Assembly: GCA_964441265.1 (NCBI GenBank)
Contig: CAYYKJ010000015.1
Coordinates: 1 to 26,737 of the forward strand
Direction: 5' to 3'
Length of the DNA stretch: 26,737 bases
From: JAFGDH01 sp964441265
GTDB taxonomy: Archaea > Aenigmatarchaeota > Aenigmatarchaeia > QMZP01 > QMZT01
Position 1 is the stretch's first letter. Each line of letters opens with the position of its first letter. A model generated the notes under the pieces. The model did no database searches, was not told the origin of the DNA, and saw nothing but the letters and a program-made list of their open reading frames with translations. The translations under genes and the position numbers were made by a program. Below, piece after piece: positions 15,044-21,291 of this stretch.

Positions 15044-16048
15044 TCAGAATTCTTTGGAATACTGGTAAGCGTATTCGAAATATCTTTTTGCAAGGTCCCT
15101 TGCCTTTTCCTTCTCCTCCCCCGGGACTCCGGGATCGTCCAGCCTGAACCCGAGCACCTTGCCCCGGACGTATGCCCTGTAGCACATGTAGAAACCCAGA
15201 AGGTCGTTGATGTCCATGTCCCCGGTCTTCTCGATGTAACCGTTGACGAAATGGTCGGCAAGATCCTTCCTGCCCCGGAAATCCAGGTCCATGGCGAGGA
15301 AGGCCACGTCGTTCGCGATGTCAGAGACCGCGAACCTCTCGTTGAACTCGATGGCATCGAATATCTGGACCTTGTCCGTGACGAATATGTTCCCGGAATG
15401 GAGGTCACCGTGGCACCACTTGACGAAGCCATCCCTCTGCCTTTCCTGTATCATTCCATTCTTTTCCTTCAGAAACCTCTCGACCTTACTTTTTATCTCT
15501 TCGAATTCCCTCTTCTCCAGAAGCGTTCCGGTGAACTTGGAGGTCTGCTTGAAGTTTTCCTTCCAGTTGAAGCTCACCGTCTCTATTCCCCCGGGCGAAC
15601 CGGGATCACGGAAGGTCTTGGTTCTGGAATAGAATTTCCTCAGTATACCGATTATCTCGTCCATGGTCTCCTTTCCTATCTTGCCCTTTTCCAGCAGCAC
15701 GTTCATGAGGCGGTCCTGCGGGAGCTGCCTCATCTTTATGACGTACTCCACCGTATCTCCAGGACCTCCTATTTTCAGCTTGTAATTGAACCTGTTCACA
15801 GGCAGGACGCCCAGGTATAACTCAGGGGAGAACATTCGGTTTATCTCGAACTCCCTGTTGCAGAATTTCTTCCTGTCCCTTAGCTCGGAGAAGTCCAGGA
15901 ATCCGAAATCCACCGGCTTCTTCACCTTGTAGACGTATTTTCCTGTCAGGAAGACCCAGGATATGTGGGTCTGTATCAGGTCTATCCTCTTGACCGGCTC
16001 ATCATAGGTATCCGGCTTCTTCATCGCCCCGAGAACCTCGTTTTTCAT
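15044..16048 (-). CDS. APH-like kinase family protein (COG2187)
   Basis: 334 residues from the ATG at 16048, chosen because the 11 residues further upstream are a low-quality extension lying in promoter-like AT sequence. The N-terminus (IDLIQTHISWVFLTGKYVYKVKKPVDFGFLDFS) and the catalytic segment HGDLHSGNIFV (about 225-235), followed by the metal-binding IFDAIEFNERF, are those of COG2187, an aminoglycoside-phosphotransferase-like kinase family. The true substrate is unknown. In bacteria it is frequently fused to a COG0645 P-loop kinase; here the partner is a separate gene 1.4 kb away. It diverges from ahcY. Confidence 0.88.
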   Translation of the reverse strand: MKNEVLGAMKKPDTYDEPVKRIDLIQTHISWVFLTGKYVYKVKKPVDFGFLDFSELRDRKKFCNREFEINRMFSPELYLGVLPVNRFNYKLKIGGPGDTVEYVIKMRQLPQDRLMNVLLEKGKIGKETMDEIIGILRKFYSRTKTFRDPGSPGGIETVSFNWKENFKQTSKFTGTLLEKREFEEIKSKVERFLKEKNGMIQERQRDGFVKWCHGDLHSGNIFVTDKVQIFDAIEFNERFAVSDIANDVAFLAMDLDFRGRKDLADHFVNGYIEKTGDMDINDLLGFYMCYRAYVRGKVLGFRLDDPGVPGEEKEKARDLAKRYFEYAYQYSKEF

Positions 16049-16116
16049 AATATTATTTATATCAAAAAACATTAATATCAAAACCCGAAATGATTATGTG
16101 TTGAGGGGTGATGTTC

Positions 16117-17367
16117 ATGAGCAAAGTAAAGGACAAGAAACTTGCCGGCAAGGGCAGGCTGAAGATCGAGTGGGCCGAAGACCACATGCCAGCATTAATG
16201 AAAGTGAGAAAAGAATTTCTGAAAAGAAAACCGTTTAAAAATGTTGTCATTGGTTGCACTTTACACATAACCAAGGAAACGGGCGTTCTGGCCAAGACGC
16301 TGAAGGCGGGCGGGGCGGACGTTTACCTAAGTCCATCTAATCCTTTGTCAACACAAGATGATGTGGCAGCTGCCTTAGCAGAAGAAGGCATAAATGTATT
16401 TGGATGGAGAGGAGTAACAAAAGAAGAATATTATGAATGTTTAACAGAGATTATCAATTCCAAACCAAACATATTGATAGACGACGGGGCCGACCTCATA
16501 TCAACTTTACACAAAGAAAAACAAGAATATATAGATAACGTATGGGGCTCGATGGAAGAAACCACCACCGGCGTCATCAGATTGAAGTCGATGGAAAGAG
16601 ATGACGCCCTGAAGTTATCCGTGATAGCTGTAAATGATGCGCATACGAAAATGCTGCTGGACAATGTTTTCGGTACGGGGCAGAGCACAATAGACGGTAT
16701 TTTGAGAGCCACCAATGTTTTGCTCGCAGGAAAGACCTTTGTGGTATGCGGTTTTGGTAACTGCGGACGTGGTTTGGCAAAAAGGGCCGAAGGAATGGGT
16801 TGTAATGTGATTGTAACTGAAACAGATCCCATAAAAGCAATACAGGCATTTTATGAAGGATATCGAGTAATGCCGTTAATTGAAGCTGCAGAAATTGGAG
16901 ACATATTCGTTACAGTTACAGGAGATATCCACGTAATAAGAAAGGAACATTTCGAAAAAATGAAATCGGGAGTCATACTTGCCAATTCAGGACATTTCAA
17001 CGTTGAAATAGATGTAAAATCACTGGAGGAAACAGCAAAAGAAAAGATAAATCTAAGAAAAAATTTGGATAAATATGAGATGCCAGACGGGAGAAAGGTA
17101 TATTTAATCGGAGAAGGGAGGTTATGCAATTTATCCGCTGCCGAAGGGCATCCATCATCTGTCATGCAAACATCGTTTGCTGTCCAAGCCTTGAGTGCAG
17201 AATATATAACAGAGAACAAGGGTAAGCTGAAAAACAAAGTCTACAAGGTACCTGAAAATATTGACATAAAGGTCGCTGAACTTGCTCTCGCCGGTTATGG
17301 GATTAAAATAGACAAACTGAACCCGGAACAGAATAAGTATCTAAACAGCTGGAAGATCGGAACCTGA
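16117..17367 (+). CDS. ahcY: S-adenosylhomocysteinase
   Basis: 416 residues from the ATG at 16117, which follows GAGGGGTGA at a better distance than the ATG at 16111. Splits S-adenosylhomocysteine into adenosine and homocysteine, relieving product inhibition of methyltransferases. Characteristic segments: DDGADLIS, NDAHTKMLLDNVFGTGQS, the NAD-binding GFGNCGRGLAKRAEGMG, VTVTGDIHVI, LANSGHFNVEID and the C-terminal LAAGYG-like LALAGYGIKID. Length fits archaeal enzymes. Base composition alternates within the gene: GC-rich stretches at about 16130-16190, 16265-16335 and 16545-16600 lie between AT-rich ones, possibly from gene conversion or transfer. It completes the SAM cycle with metK. Confidence 0.95.
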   Translation: MSKVKDKKLAGKGRLKIEWAEDHMPALMKVRKEFLKRKPFKNVVIGCTLHITKETGVLAKTLKAGGADVYLSPSNPLSTQDDVAAALAEEGINVFGWRGVTKEEYYECLTEIINSKPNILIDDGADLISTLHKEKQEYIDNVWGSMEETTTGVIRLKSMERDDALKLSVIAVNDAHTKMLLDNVFGTGQSTIDGILRATNVLLAGKTFVVCGFGNCGRGLAKRAEGMGCNVIVTETDPIKAIQAFYEGYRVMPLIEAAEIGDIFVTVTGDIHVIRKEHFEKMKSGVILANSGHFNVEIDVKSLEETAKEKINLRKNLDKYEMPDGRKVYLIGEGRLCNLSAAEGHPSSVMQTSFAVQALSAEYITENKGKLKNKVYKVPENIDIKVAELALAGYGIKIDKLNPEQNKYLNSWKIGT

Positions 17368-17384
17368 TTTTTTCAATTCCTCTT

Positions 17385-17785
17385 CTATCTCCTTTTTTTC
17401 TCATATAACACAGGTTTACCCGCTTCAATCCAATATTTAATTGTATTGTTGGTGATATTCATTTTCCTCGAAATCTGCGAAACGGTCATCTTTTTGCTCA
17501 ATTCGATGCATTTTTCATATTTTTCATGCCGTTCACTAAAACTTGACATTTTATTGAAAAACAAGGGTGAAAATTCATTAATTCTGTCTTTTTTGTGTTC
17601 ACAATAAGTTTCACACGTCCCAAATCGATTTTCAAAAAATCAGAAATTCTATATTTACTCCATCCCGTTTCTTCTCTGAGTTTTTTCACCTTTTTATGTT
17701 GAAAATATAATTCCCGCCATTTTTTAGAATAAGTATTAACAATATCATTTTCGTCAATATATAGAATATTTTCATTTTTCATCAT
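17385..17785 (-). pseudogene. Frameshifted HTH protein, or two overlapping small HTH genes
   Basis: Two open frames overlap in very AT-rich sequence. The first (17785 down to 17498, 95 residues) carries a helix-turn-helix at about GWSKYRISDFLKIDLGRVKL, then becomes implausible. The second frame (from 17549 to 17385, or open from about 17640) encodes EHKKDRINEFSPLFFNKM, then YEKCIELSKKMTVSQISRKM and a second HTH ending YWIEAGKPVLYEKKRR. Joining the frames near 17620 gives one continuous basic protein with two HTH motifs. The simplest reading is a frameshift in a mobile-type DNA-binding gene; two coupled genes are the alternative. Related proteins accompany homing or integrase-type elements, but no nuclease motif is visible. 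Confidence 0.6.
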
Positions 17786-17856
17786 ATTACTTTTTTTACT
17801 TTATATACTATATTAACTTTTAAAAGTATTTAAATCTTTCGGTTCAATACAATATA

Positions 17857-18003
17857 ATGGGAAATTTTCTAGGTTCGGGCAAGATTACTCGAAGCAATCA
17901 AGTAACAATTCCAAAAAATGTCAGGGAAAGGTTTAAGATGAAAAAAGGTGACTTCCTACTTTTTTACGAAGAAGGTGGGAAACTGATCATCAAAAAGGGA
18001 TGA
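17857..18003 (+). CDS. AbrB/SpoVT-type DNA-binding protein (48 residues)
   Basis: Translates as MGNFLGSGKITRSNQVTIP, then KNVRERFKMKKGDFLLFYEE and a short tail KLIIKKG: the swapped-hairpin AbrB fold, with the family phrase QVTIPKNVRERFKMKKGD. Such proteins are dimeric regulators or antitoxins. No toxin gene follows, since the next gene is a response regulator 76 bases away; the frameshifted HTH gene upstream is on the other strand. TATA-like TATTTAAATC is about 25 bases before the ATG, so the message should be leaderless. Composition is AT-rich like the rest of this patch. Confidence 0.85.
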   Translation: MGNFLGSGKITRSNQVTIPKNVRERFKMKKGDFLLFYEEGGKLIIKKG

Positions 18004-18079
18004 ACATATTTATCCCAGTGGCAGGAAGGTACGTGAAACCATCATCAAACCTTTTAAAATCTATCAATAATTTCTATTC

Positions 18080-18505
18080 ATGGGTAGTTACAGAGCGGTT
18101 GTGGCAGATGACGAGGAAGTTGTCAATAATATTTTAACTGAATCTCTGAAAAGAACTGAATATTTCCAGGAAATAGGATCTTTCATGGACGGGAACTCCG
18201 CCCTTGGCTATTGCACCGAACACCCTGATGTGAAAGTGGCCATTGTAGACCTCAGCATGCCACTGGGTGTCCCGGGGAATGAAACCTCTGGCGGGGGATT
18301 ATACCTAGTTGAGGGGCTACGCGAGAAAAAGCATCCAGTATATCCTGACGGCATAGTAGTGGTGAGCGGATACAGCGGCAGAGATGTATTAAAACATTTC
18401 GAAGATCTCGATGTTTATAGGTTCTTGGACAAACCCTTTAGTCTAAAAGAAATCGAAAGCATAACCGAAAAAATTATGTCAAAAATGCAGATACGGGAAC
18501 GATGA
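18080..18505 (+). CDS. Stand-alone CheY-like response regulator
   Basis: 141 residues, a receiver domain only. Acidic pocket D10/D11, phosphoacceptor D57 (VAIVDLSMP), S96 (VVVSGYSG) and K118 (FLDKPF) are all present, so phosphorylation should work. A short insert (residues about 63-72, GVPGNETSGG) lies after the phosphoacceptor strand. There is no output domain and no histidine kinase in this window, so the input is unknown. A SpoIIE-type phosphatase 3 kb downstream is the only other signalling gene. TATA-like CTTTTAAAATC is 25 bases before the ATG. Its stop directly abuts the stop of the converging Get3 gene. Confidence 0.9.
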   Translation: MGSYRAVVADDEEVVNNILTESLKRTEYFQEIGSFMDGNSALGYCTEHPDVKVAIVDLSMPLGVPGNETSGGGLYLVEGLREKKHPVYPDGIVVVSGYSGRDVLKHFEDLDVYRFLDKPFSLKEIESITEKIMSKMQIRER

Positions 18506-19462
18506 CTATCCTCCGTACAACTCCTTCCTCACCTTTTCAAGGACACCGAAGCCCTTGACCTCTTCTTTGAGGAGGGGGAGATGCCTGATTTTGTAATCGG
18601 AGAATTTCTTTTTTATGGTGCCCGCCTTTTCCTGCTGAATTTTCCTCTTCTCAGTGCAGAAAGGACAGTTCGGATTCTCCGGTATGAGCTGGTTTATTAT
18701 TACGGTTTCCACGGGTATGTTGTACTCTCCCAGCACCTTGATCGATCTCTCGGATTCCAGAATGCTCATGGTCTCGGGTATGGTCACCACGTTGTAATGG
18801 GTCTTTTTCGGGTCGGATAGTATCTTCCTCGCCTCCTCTATCCTCTTTTTCATCAGGTCCAGCTGCTCCGTTCCCATCTTCTCCCCCTCCTTCTTCTTTT
18901 CGTCCGAGTCCCCGAAGGGGAGGAACTTCTTGAAGGTGTCCGCGATCCCGGAGAATTTCATCCGTATCTTGATCATCTTCCCCACCCAGGAATCCAGGAC
19001 ATCCGGTAGGGACAGGAAGCGGAGGGTATGCCCCGTAGGGGCGGTGTCGAAAACGATTATATCGTAATCCCTCGACTGCATGAACTGAAGGAACTTGTCG
19101 AAGGCGGCTATCTCGTCTATCCCGGGTGTCATGCCCGCCACGTCGAACGTATCACCCAGTCCGAGACCCTTCAGGAAATCCATGCTCTCGATCTTGGGCA
19201 TAAATTTCTCCTTATATTCATTCATCGACTTTTTGGGATCGATCTCGACTGCGAACAGGTTCTTTCGGAGCTTCCTTACTTCCCCGCCGATCTCGGTCTC
19301 GAATGAATCGGAAAGGGAATGGGCCGGGTCAGTGGAGATTATCAGGGTCTTCTTTCCATTCTCCGCAAAACGCAGAGCGGTCGCTGCGGAAATGCTCGTC
19401 TTTCCCACGCCGCCCTTACCGGAAAAGAAATAATAGGAGGGCTCCTTCTTTCGCCCGAACAT
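18506..19462 (-). CDS. Get3/ArsA-type ATPase
   Basis: 318 residues from the ATG at 19462; the longer frame has 28 extra residues that overlap the upstream gene. Deviant Walker A GKGGVGKT at 15-22, switch I STDPAHSLSDSF at about 43-54, switch II/A-loop DTAPTGHTLRFL at 139-150. The C266PFC269 pair binds the zinc of the Get3 dimer, which argues for a Get3-like targeting factor rather than an arsenite pump subunit. Get3 delivers tail-anchored proteins to membranes. It is the second gene of an operon with a small three-helix membrane protein, 5 bases apart, which strengthens a membrane-insertion role. Confidence 0.9.
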   Translation of the reverse strand: MFGRKKEPSYYFFSGKGGVGKTSISAATALRFAENGKKTLIISTDPAHSLSDSFETEIGGEVRKLRKNLFAVEIDPKKSMNEYKEKFMPKIESMDFLKGLGLGDTFDVAGMTPGIDEIAAFDKFLQFMQSRDYDIIVFDTAPTGHTLRFLSLPDVLDSWVGKMIKIRMKFSGIADTFKKFLPFGDSDEKKKEGEKMGTEQLDLMKKRIEEARKILSDPKKTHYNVVTIPETMSILESERSIKVLGEYNIPVETVIINQLIPENPNCPFCTEKRKIQQEKAGTIKKKFSDYKIRHLPLLKEEVKGFGVLEKVRKELYGG

Positions 19463-19467
19463 ATTAT

Positions 19468-19833
19468 CTAAACCATGTTGAGGAAATAAACCCAGCTGAT
19501 GAACCACAGGAATATGTATATGATCCCCCCGTTTGCGAGCCACCACTTGATGCCCTTCTTATTGACCAGCTTCTCGGAAACGTAGCCGGAAATAAGGAGG
19601 AGCACTATCATTATCCCCACACCGTAAAGCATGTCTCCCACATAATTGGAAAGCCAGCCGGCAGCCACGCCAAGGAAGGTGTGTACGATGACCGATATTC
19701 TGGAGAGCCTGAGTTCATTCTTTTCGTCCGTCTCAACCTTCTTCTCAAGGGACTTATCCTCGGGGACCTCGGCCTTTTCCTTCTTCTTTTTCTGGGGCTC
19801 TTTCTTTTTGGTCTTCCCGCGCTTCTTTGCCAT
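19468..19833 (-). CDS. Small membrane protein with three helices, possible insertase subunit
   Basis: 121 residues. The first 40 residues are strongly basic and charged (MAKKRGKTKKKEPQKKKK), likely cytoplasmic. Three membrane helices follow: about 46-66 (ISVIVHTFLGVAAGWLSNYV), about 69-90 (YGVGIMIVLLLISGYVSE) and about 97-120 (ANGGIIYIFLWFISWVYFL). The size and layout resemble EMC6-type subunits, and its coupling to Get3 invites that comparison, but the sequence match is not certain enough to assign. TATA-like CTATAAAAG about 28 bases upstream supports the start. Confidence 0.7.
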   Translation of the reverse strand: MAKKRGKTKKKEPQKKKKEKAEVPEDKSLEKKVETDEKNELRLSRISVIVHTFLGVAAGWLSNYVGDMLYGVGIMIVLLLISGYVSEKLVNKKGIKWWLANGGIIYIFLWFISWVYFLNMV

Positions 19834-19891
19834 GATATTAGATTATGCGAGAGGGCTTTTATAGTTTGGTATCAGAAATTTTTCCACATGA

Positions 19892-20689
19892 TCAAAAAAG
19901 GCTGGTCTGTATGCCTTGCTTGGATTCAGACAAACTGAGATTATCGATATTGTAATCCTCTATGTTTTCGGGGACAGAATCTGGGTTGTACCCTAAAAGT
20001 GAGGCAACAACCTTCTGCGCATTGATTCTTGTGAATCTGTGCTTTTTGCTGAGTTTTCTGTTAGTGTCTATTATATCATTTGGATCCTGGTCCAAAACCC
20101 TGTAAAGAACACTTTTCATCTTTTCCATGAAGTCCTTTCCGGATAAATTCACTTCCCCTCTTTTTATCTCTTCATGTATCTCATCGGGGGCATTAAAACC
20201 GATTTTCATATCATAAGTGTTTTTCCCGGCTATTTCACTAAATACTCCCGCACAATTCGGGCAGAAGAACCCGCTGGATTTGAAATATGTCTGGTTTATG
20301 ATTTCTGGTCTCCCCCTGGAGATTCGCTCTTCTTTATTTCTTTCCTTCTTGAATGGTATGAGCAGTTTCTCTGCTTTCCCGTTACAACCTGCCCATCCTC
20401 TACCTTCACATTTTATAGTGATGTTATCGGGATCGAAAATCCCGTAACCTTTCAAAACGTCATTTAGATATTCAAGGTCGTTAGGTTCGATTTCTCTTGG
20501 ATATACCTTTTCCGGAACAGCGAGGTAATATTTCAAATACTTGAAGCCTTTCAGTTTATCCGAGTGGAATTTGTATTCGATCAGAGGGATCTGCGCCAAA
20601 GAAGGAGGGCTGGATTTATAATTGCCTTTGTTGTCCTTCCCATAACGACCGAAATTCACCACCACTATGCGCCCTGGCTCAAAGCCCAT
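19892..20689 (-). CDS. Hypothetical Cys-rich protein with zinc-ribbon elements
   Basis: 265 residues starting MGFEPGRIVVVNFGRYGKDN. One Cys pair is in KCEGRGWAGCNGK (about residues 94-106) and another in FFCPNCAG (about 141-148); together they could form one zinc site. The rest is charged and mixed alpha/beta, with no membrane segment. The C-terminus reads KQGIQTSLF, which resembles the end of a PCNA-interacting peptide, though not a full match. Codons are AT-richer than those of the Get3 operon, and an AT-rich promoter lies just before the ATG. I do not recognise the family; a role on nucleic acid is plausible but unproven. Confidence 0.65.
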   Translation of the reverse strand: MGFEPGRIVVVNFGRYGKDNKGNYKSSPPSLAQIPLIEYKFHSDKLKGFKYLKYYLAVPEKVYPREIEPNDLEYLNDVLKGYGIFDPDNITIKCEGRGWAGCNGKAEKLLIPFKKERNKEERISRGRPEIINQTYFKSSGFFCPNCAGVFSEIAGKNTYDMKIGFNAPDEIHEEIKRGEVNLSGKDFMEKMKSVLYRVLDQDPNDIIDTNRKLSKKHRFTRINAQKVVASLLGYNPDSVPENIEDYNIDNLSLSESKQGIQTSLF

Positions 20690-20747
20690 ATTTATATTAT
20701 TCAGAGGGTATTTATATATTTACTCTCAAAAAGTAGTTAAATAATCA

Positions 20748-20840
20748 TTATTTCTTCTTCCTGTGCCTCATCTTCTTCCTTCTCTTCTTGAGTTTGTGCT
20801 TCTTCATCTTCTTCCTTTTCCGCTTCCTTCCGCAGGGCAC
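20748..20840 (-). CDS. 30-residue basic protein, bS22/mS38 (AURKAIP1/COX24-type) ribosomal-like
   Basis: GTG start at 20838-20840, preceded by GGTGATAATC (ribosome site GGTGA, 5-base spacer), stop TAA at 20748. The protein starts MPCGRKRKRKKMKKHKLKK and ends MRHRKKK, with 21 of 30 residues Lys or Arg. This closely resembles the 30-residue AURKAIP1/COX24-domain proteins of bacteria, related to bS22 and mitochondrial mS38, which share the opening MPxGKKRKR and the closing RHKKK pattern; an archaeal eL41-like peptide is the alternative. It probably binds rRNA. The gene is 55 bases downstream of tRNA-Thr on the same strand and may share its transcript. Confidence 0.75.
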   Translation of the reverse strand: MPCGRKRKRKKMKKHKLKKRRKKMRHRKKK

Positions 20841-20895
20841 GATTATCACCAGTCAATTTTTGTCTACATAGATTGATGTCATTTCAGATATTTAA

Positions 20896-21070
20896 AGCCT
20901 CGGGCGAGGTTTCCACACGGACACGGATGGAATCCGTGTCAAACGCTTATTGAACTCGCGACCTTTCGCTTTTAGGGAAGTCAAAGACTCCGCAGACGCA
21001 TGTGTTTTCGATTGAGCCTTTTGACAAAGGCTCATACCAAGCGAACGCTCCACCACTGAGCTACCGAGGC
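20896..21070 (-). tRNA. tRNA-Thr(GGT) with anticodon-loop and T-loop introns
   Basis: Acceptor GCCTCGG (21064-21070) pairs with CCGAGGC (20897-20903), discriminator T at 20896 as usual for archaeal tRNA-Thr. D arm GCTCAGTGGTGGAGC. Anticodon stem TTCGC (21041-21045) pairs with GCGAA (20965-20969); loop TTGGTA plus A, anticodon GGT at 21036-21038. About 64 bases are inserted at the canonical 37/38 site, with a hairpin TGAGCC...GGCTCA at 21013-21034. T stem GCGAG (20955-20959) pairs with CTCGC (20904-20908). The T loop is 46 bases instead of 7, so a second insert of about 39 bases (hairpin GACACGGAT/ATCCGTGTC, 20920-20940) lies at the same T-loop place as in the Ser, Gly and Met genes. Mature length 72. 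Confidence 0.88.
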
Positions 21071-21082
21071 GAACCGGTGAAA

Positions 21083-21111
21083 GACGGCTTTATCCGAAAA
21101 TACAAGCTGTC
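21083..21111. repeat. 29-base inverted repeat, copy 3
   Basis: GACGGCTT, 13 bases, AAGCTGTC: an 8-base inverted repeat with one G-T pair, with the same 29-base span as copies 1 and 2 and again followed by AT. It lies 13 to 41 bases before the 5' end of tRNA-Thr, so it covers the expected TATA position of that gene. Confidence 0.55.
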
Positions 21112-21291
21112 ATGCTTTTCATGTTATCGCTGTACTAATTAGTGTCCGATTGAATTTTTATTGTTTTTCCTCCTGTCATGGGAATTCGCACGGGAAAGCC
21201 TTAAATACCTGGCTACATATAGTATTGGTCTACGCTTCAGGTCCGCAGGTCCGGGGTTTCCGGATCGGGAAGGGGCGGAAGGTGCATGACA
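21112..21291 (+). promoter_or_regulatory. Upstream region and leader of the PP2C phosphatase gene
   Basis: No gene is seen. A TATA-like CCTTAAATAC at about 21199-21208 predicts a start near 21232 and a leader of about 60 bases, unusual in this window where most messages look leaderless. The leader ends in GGTG at 21281-21284. ACTAATTAGT at about 21134 is a 10-base palindrome of unknown meaning. Confidence 0.4.

Noticed and set aside
15011..15820. 269-codon frame opposite the APH-like kinase
   Set aside because: Shadow of a well-supported gene; its translation is low-quality and lacks a ribosome site.
18506..19546. Longer Get3 start at 19546
   Set aside because: The 28 extra residues overlap the end of the membrane-protein gene and are unlike Get3; the ATG at 19462 fits the family.
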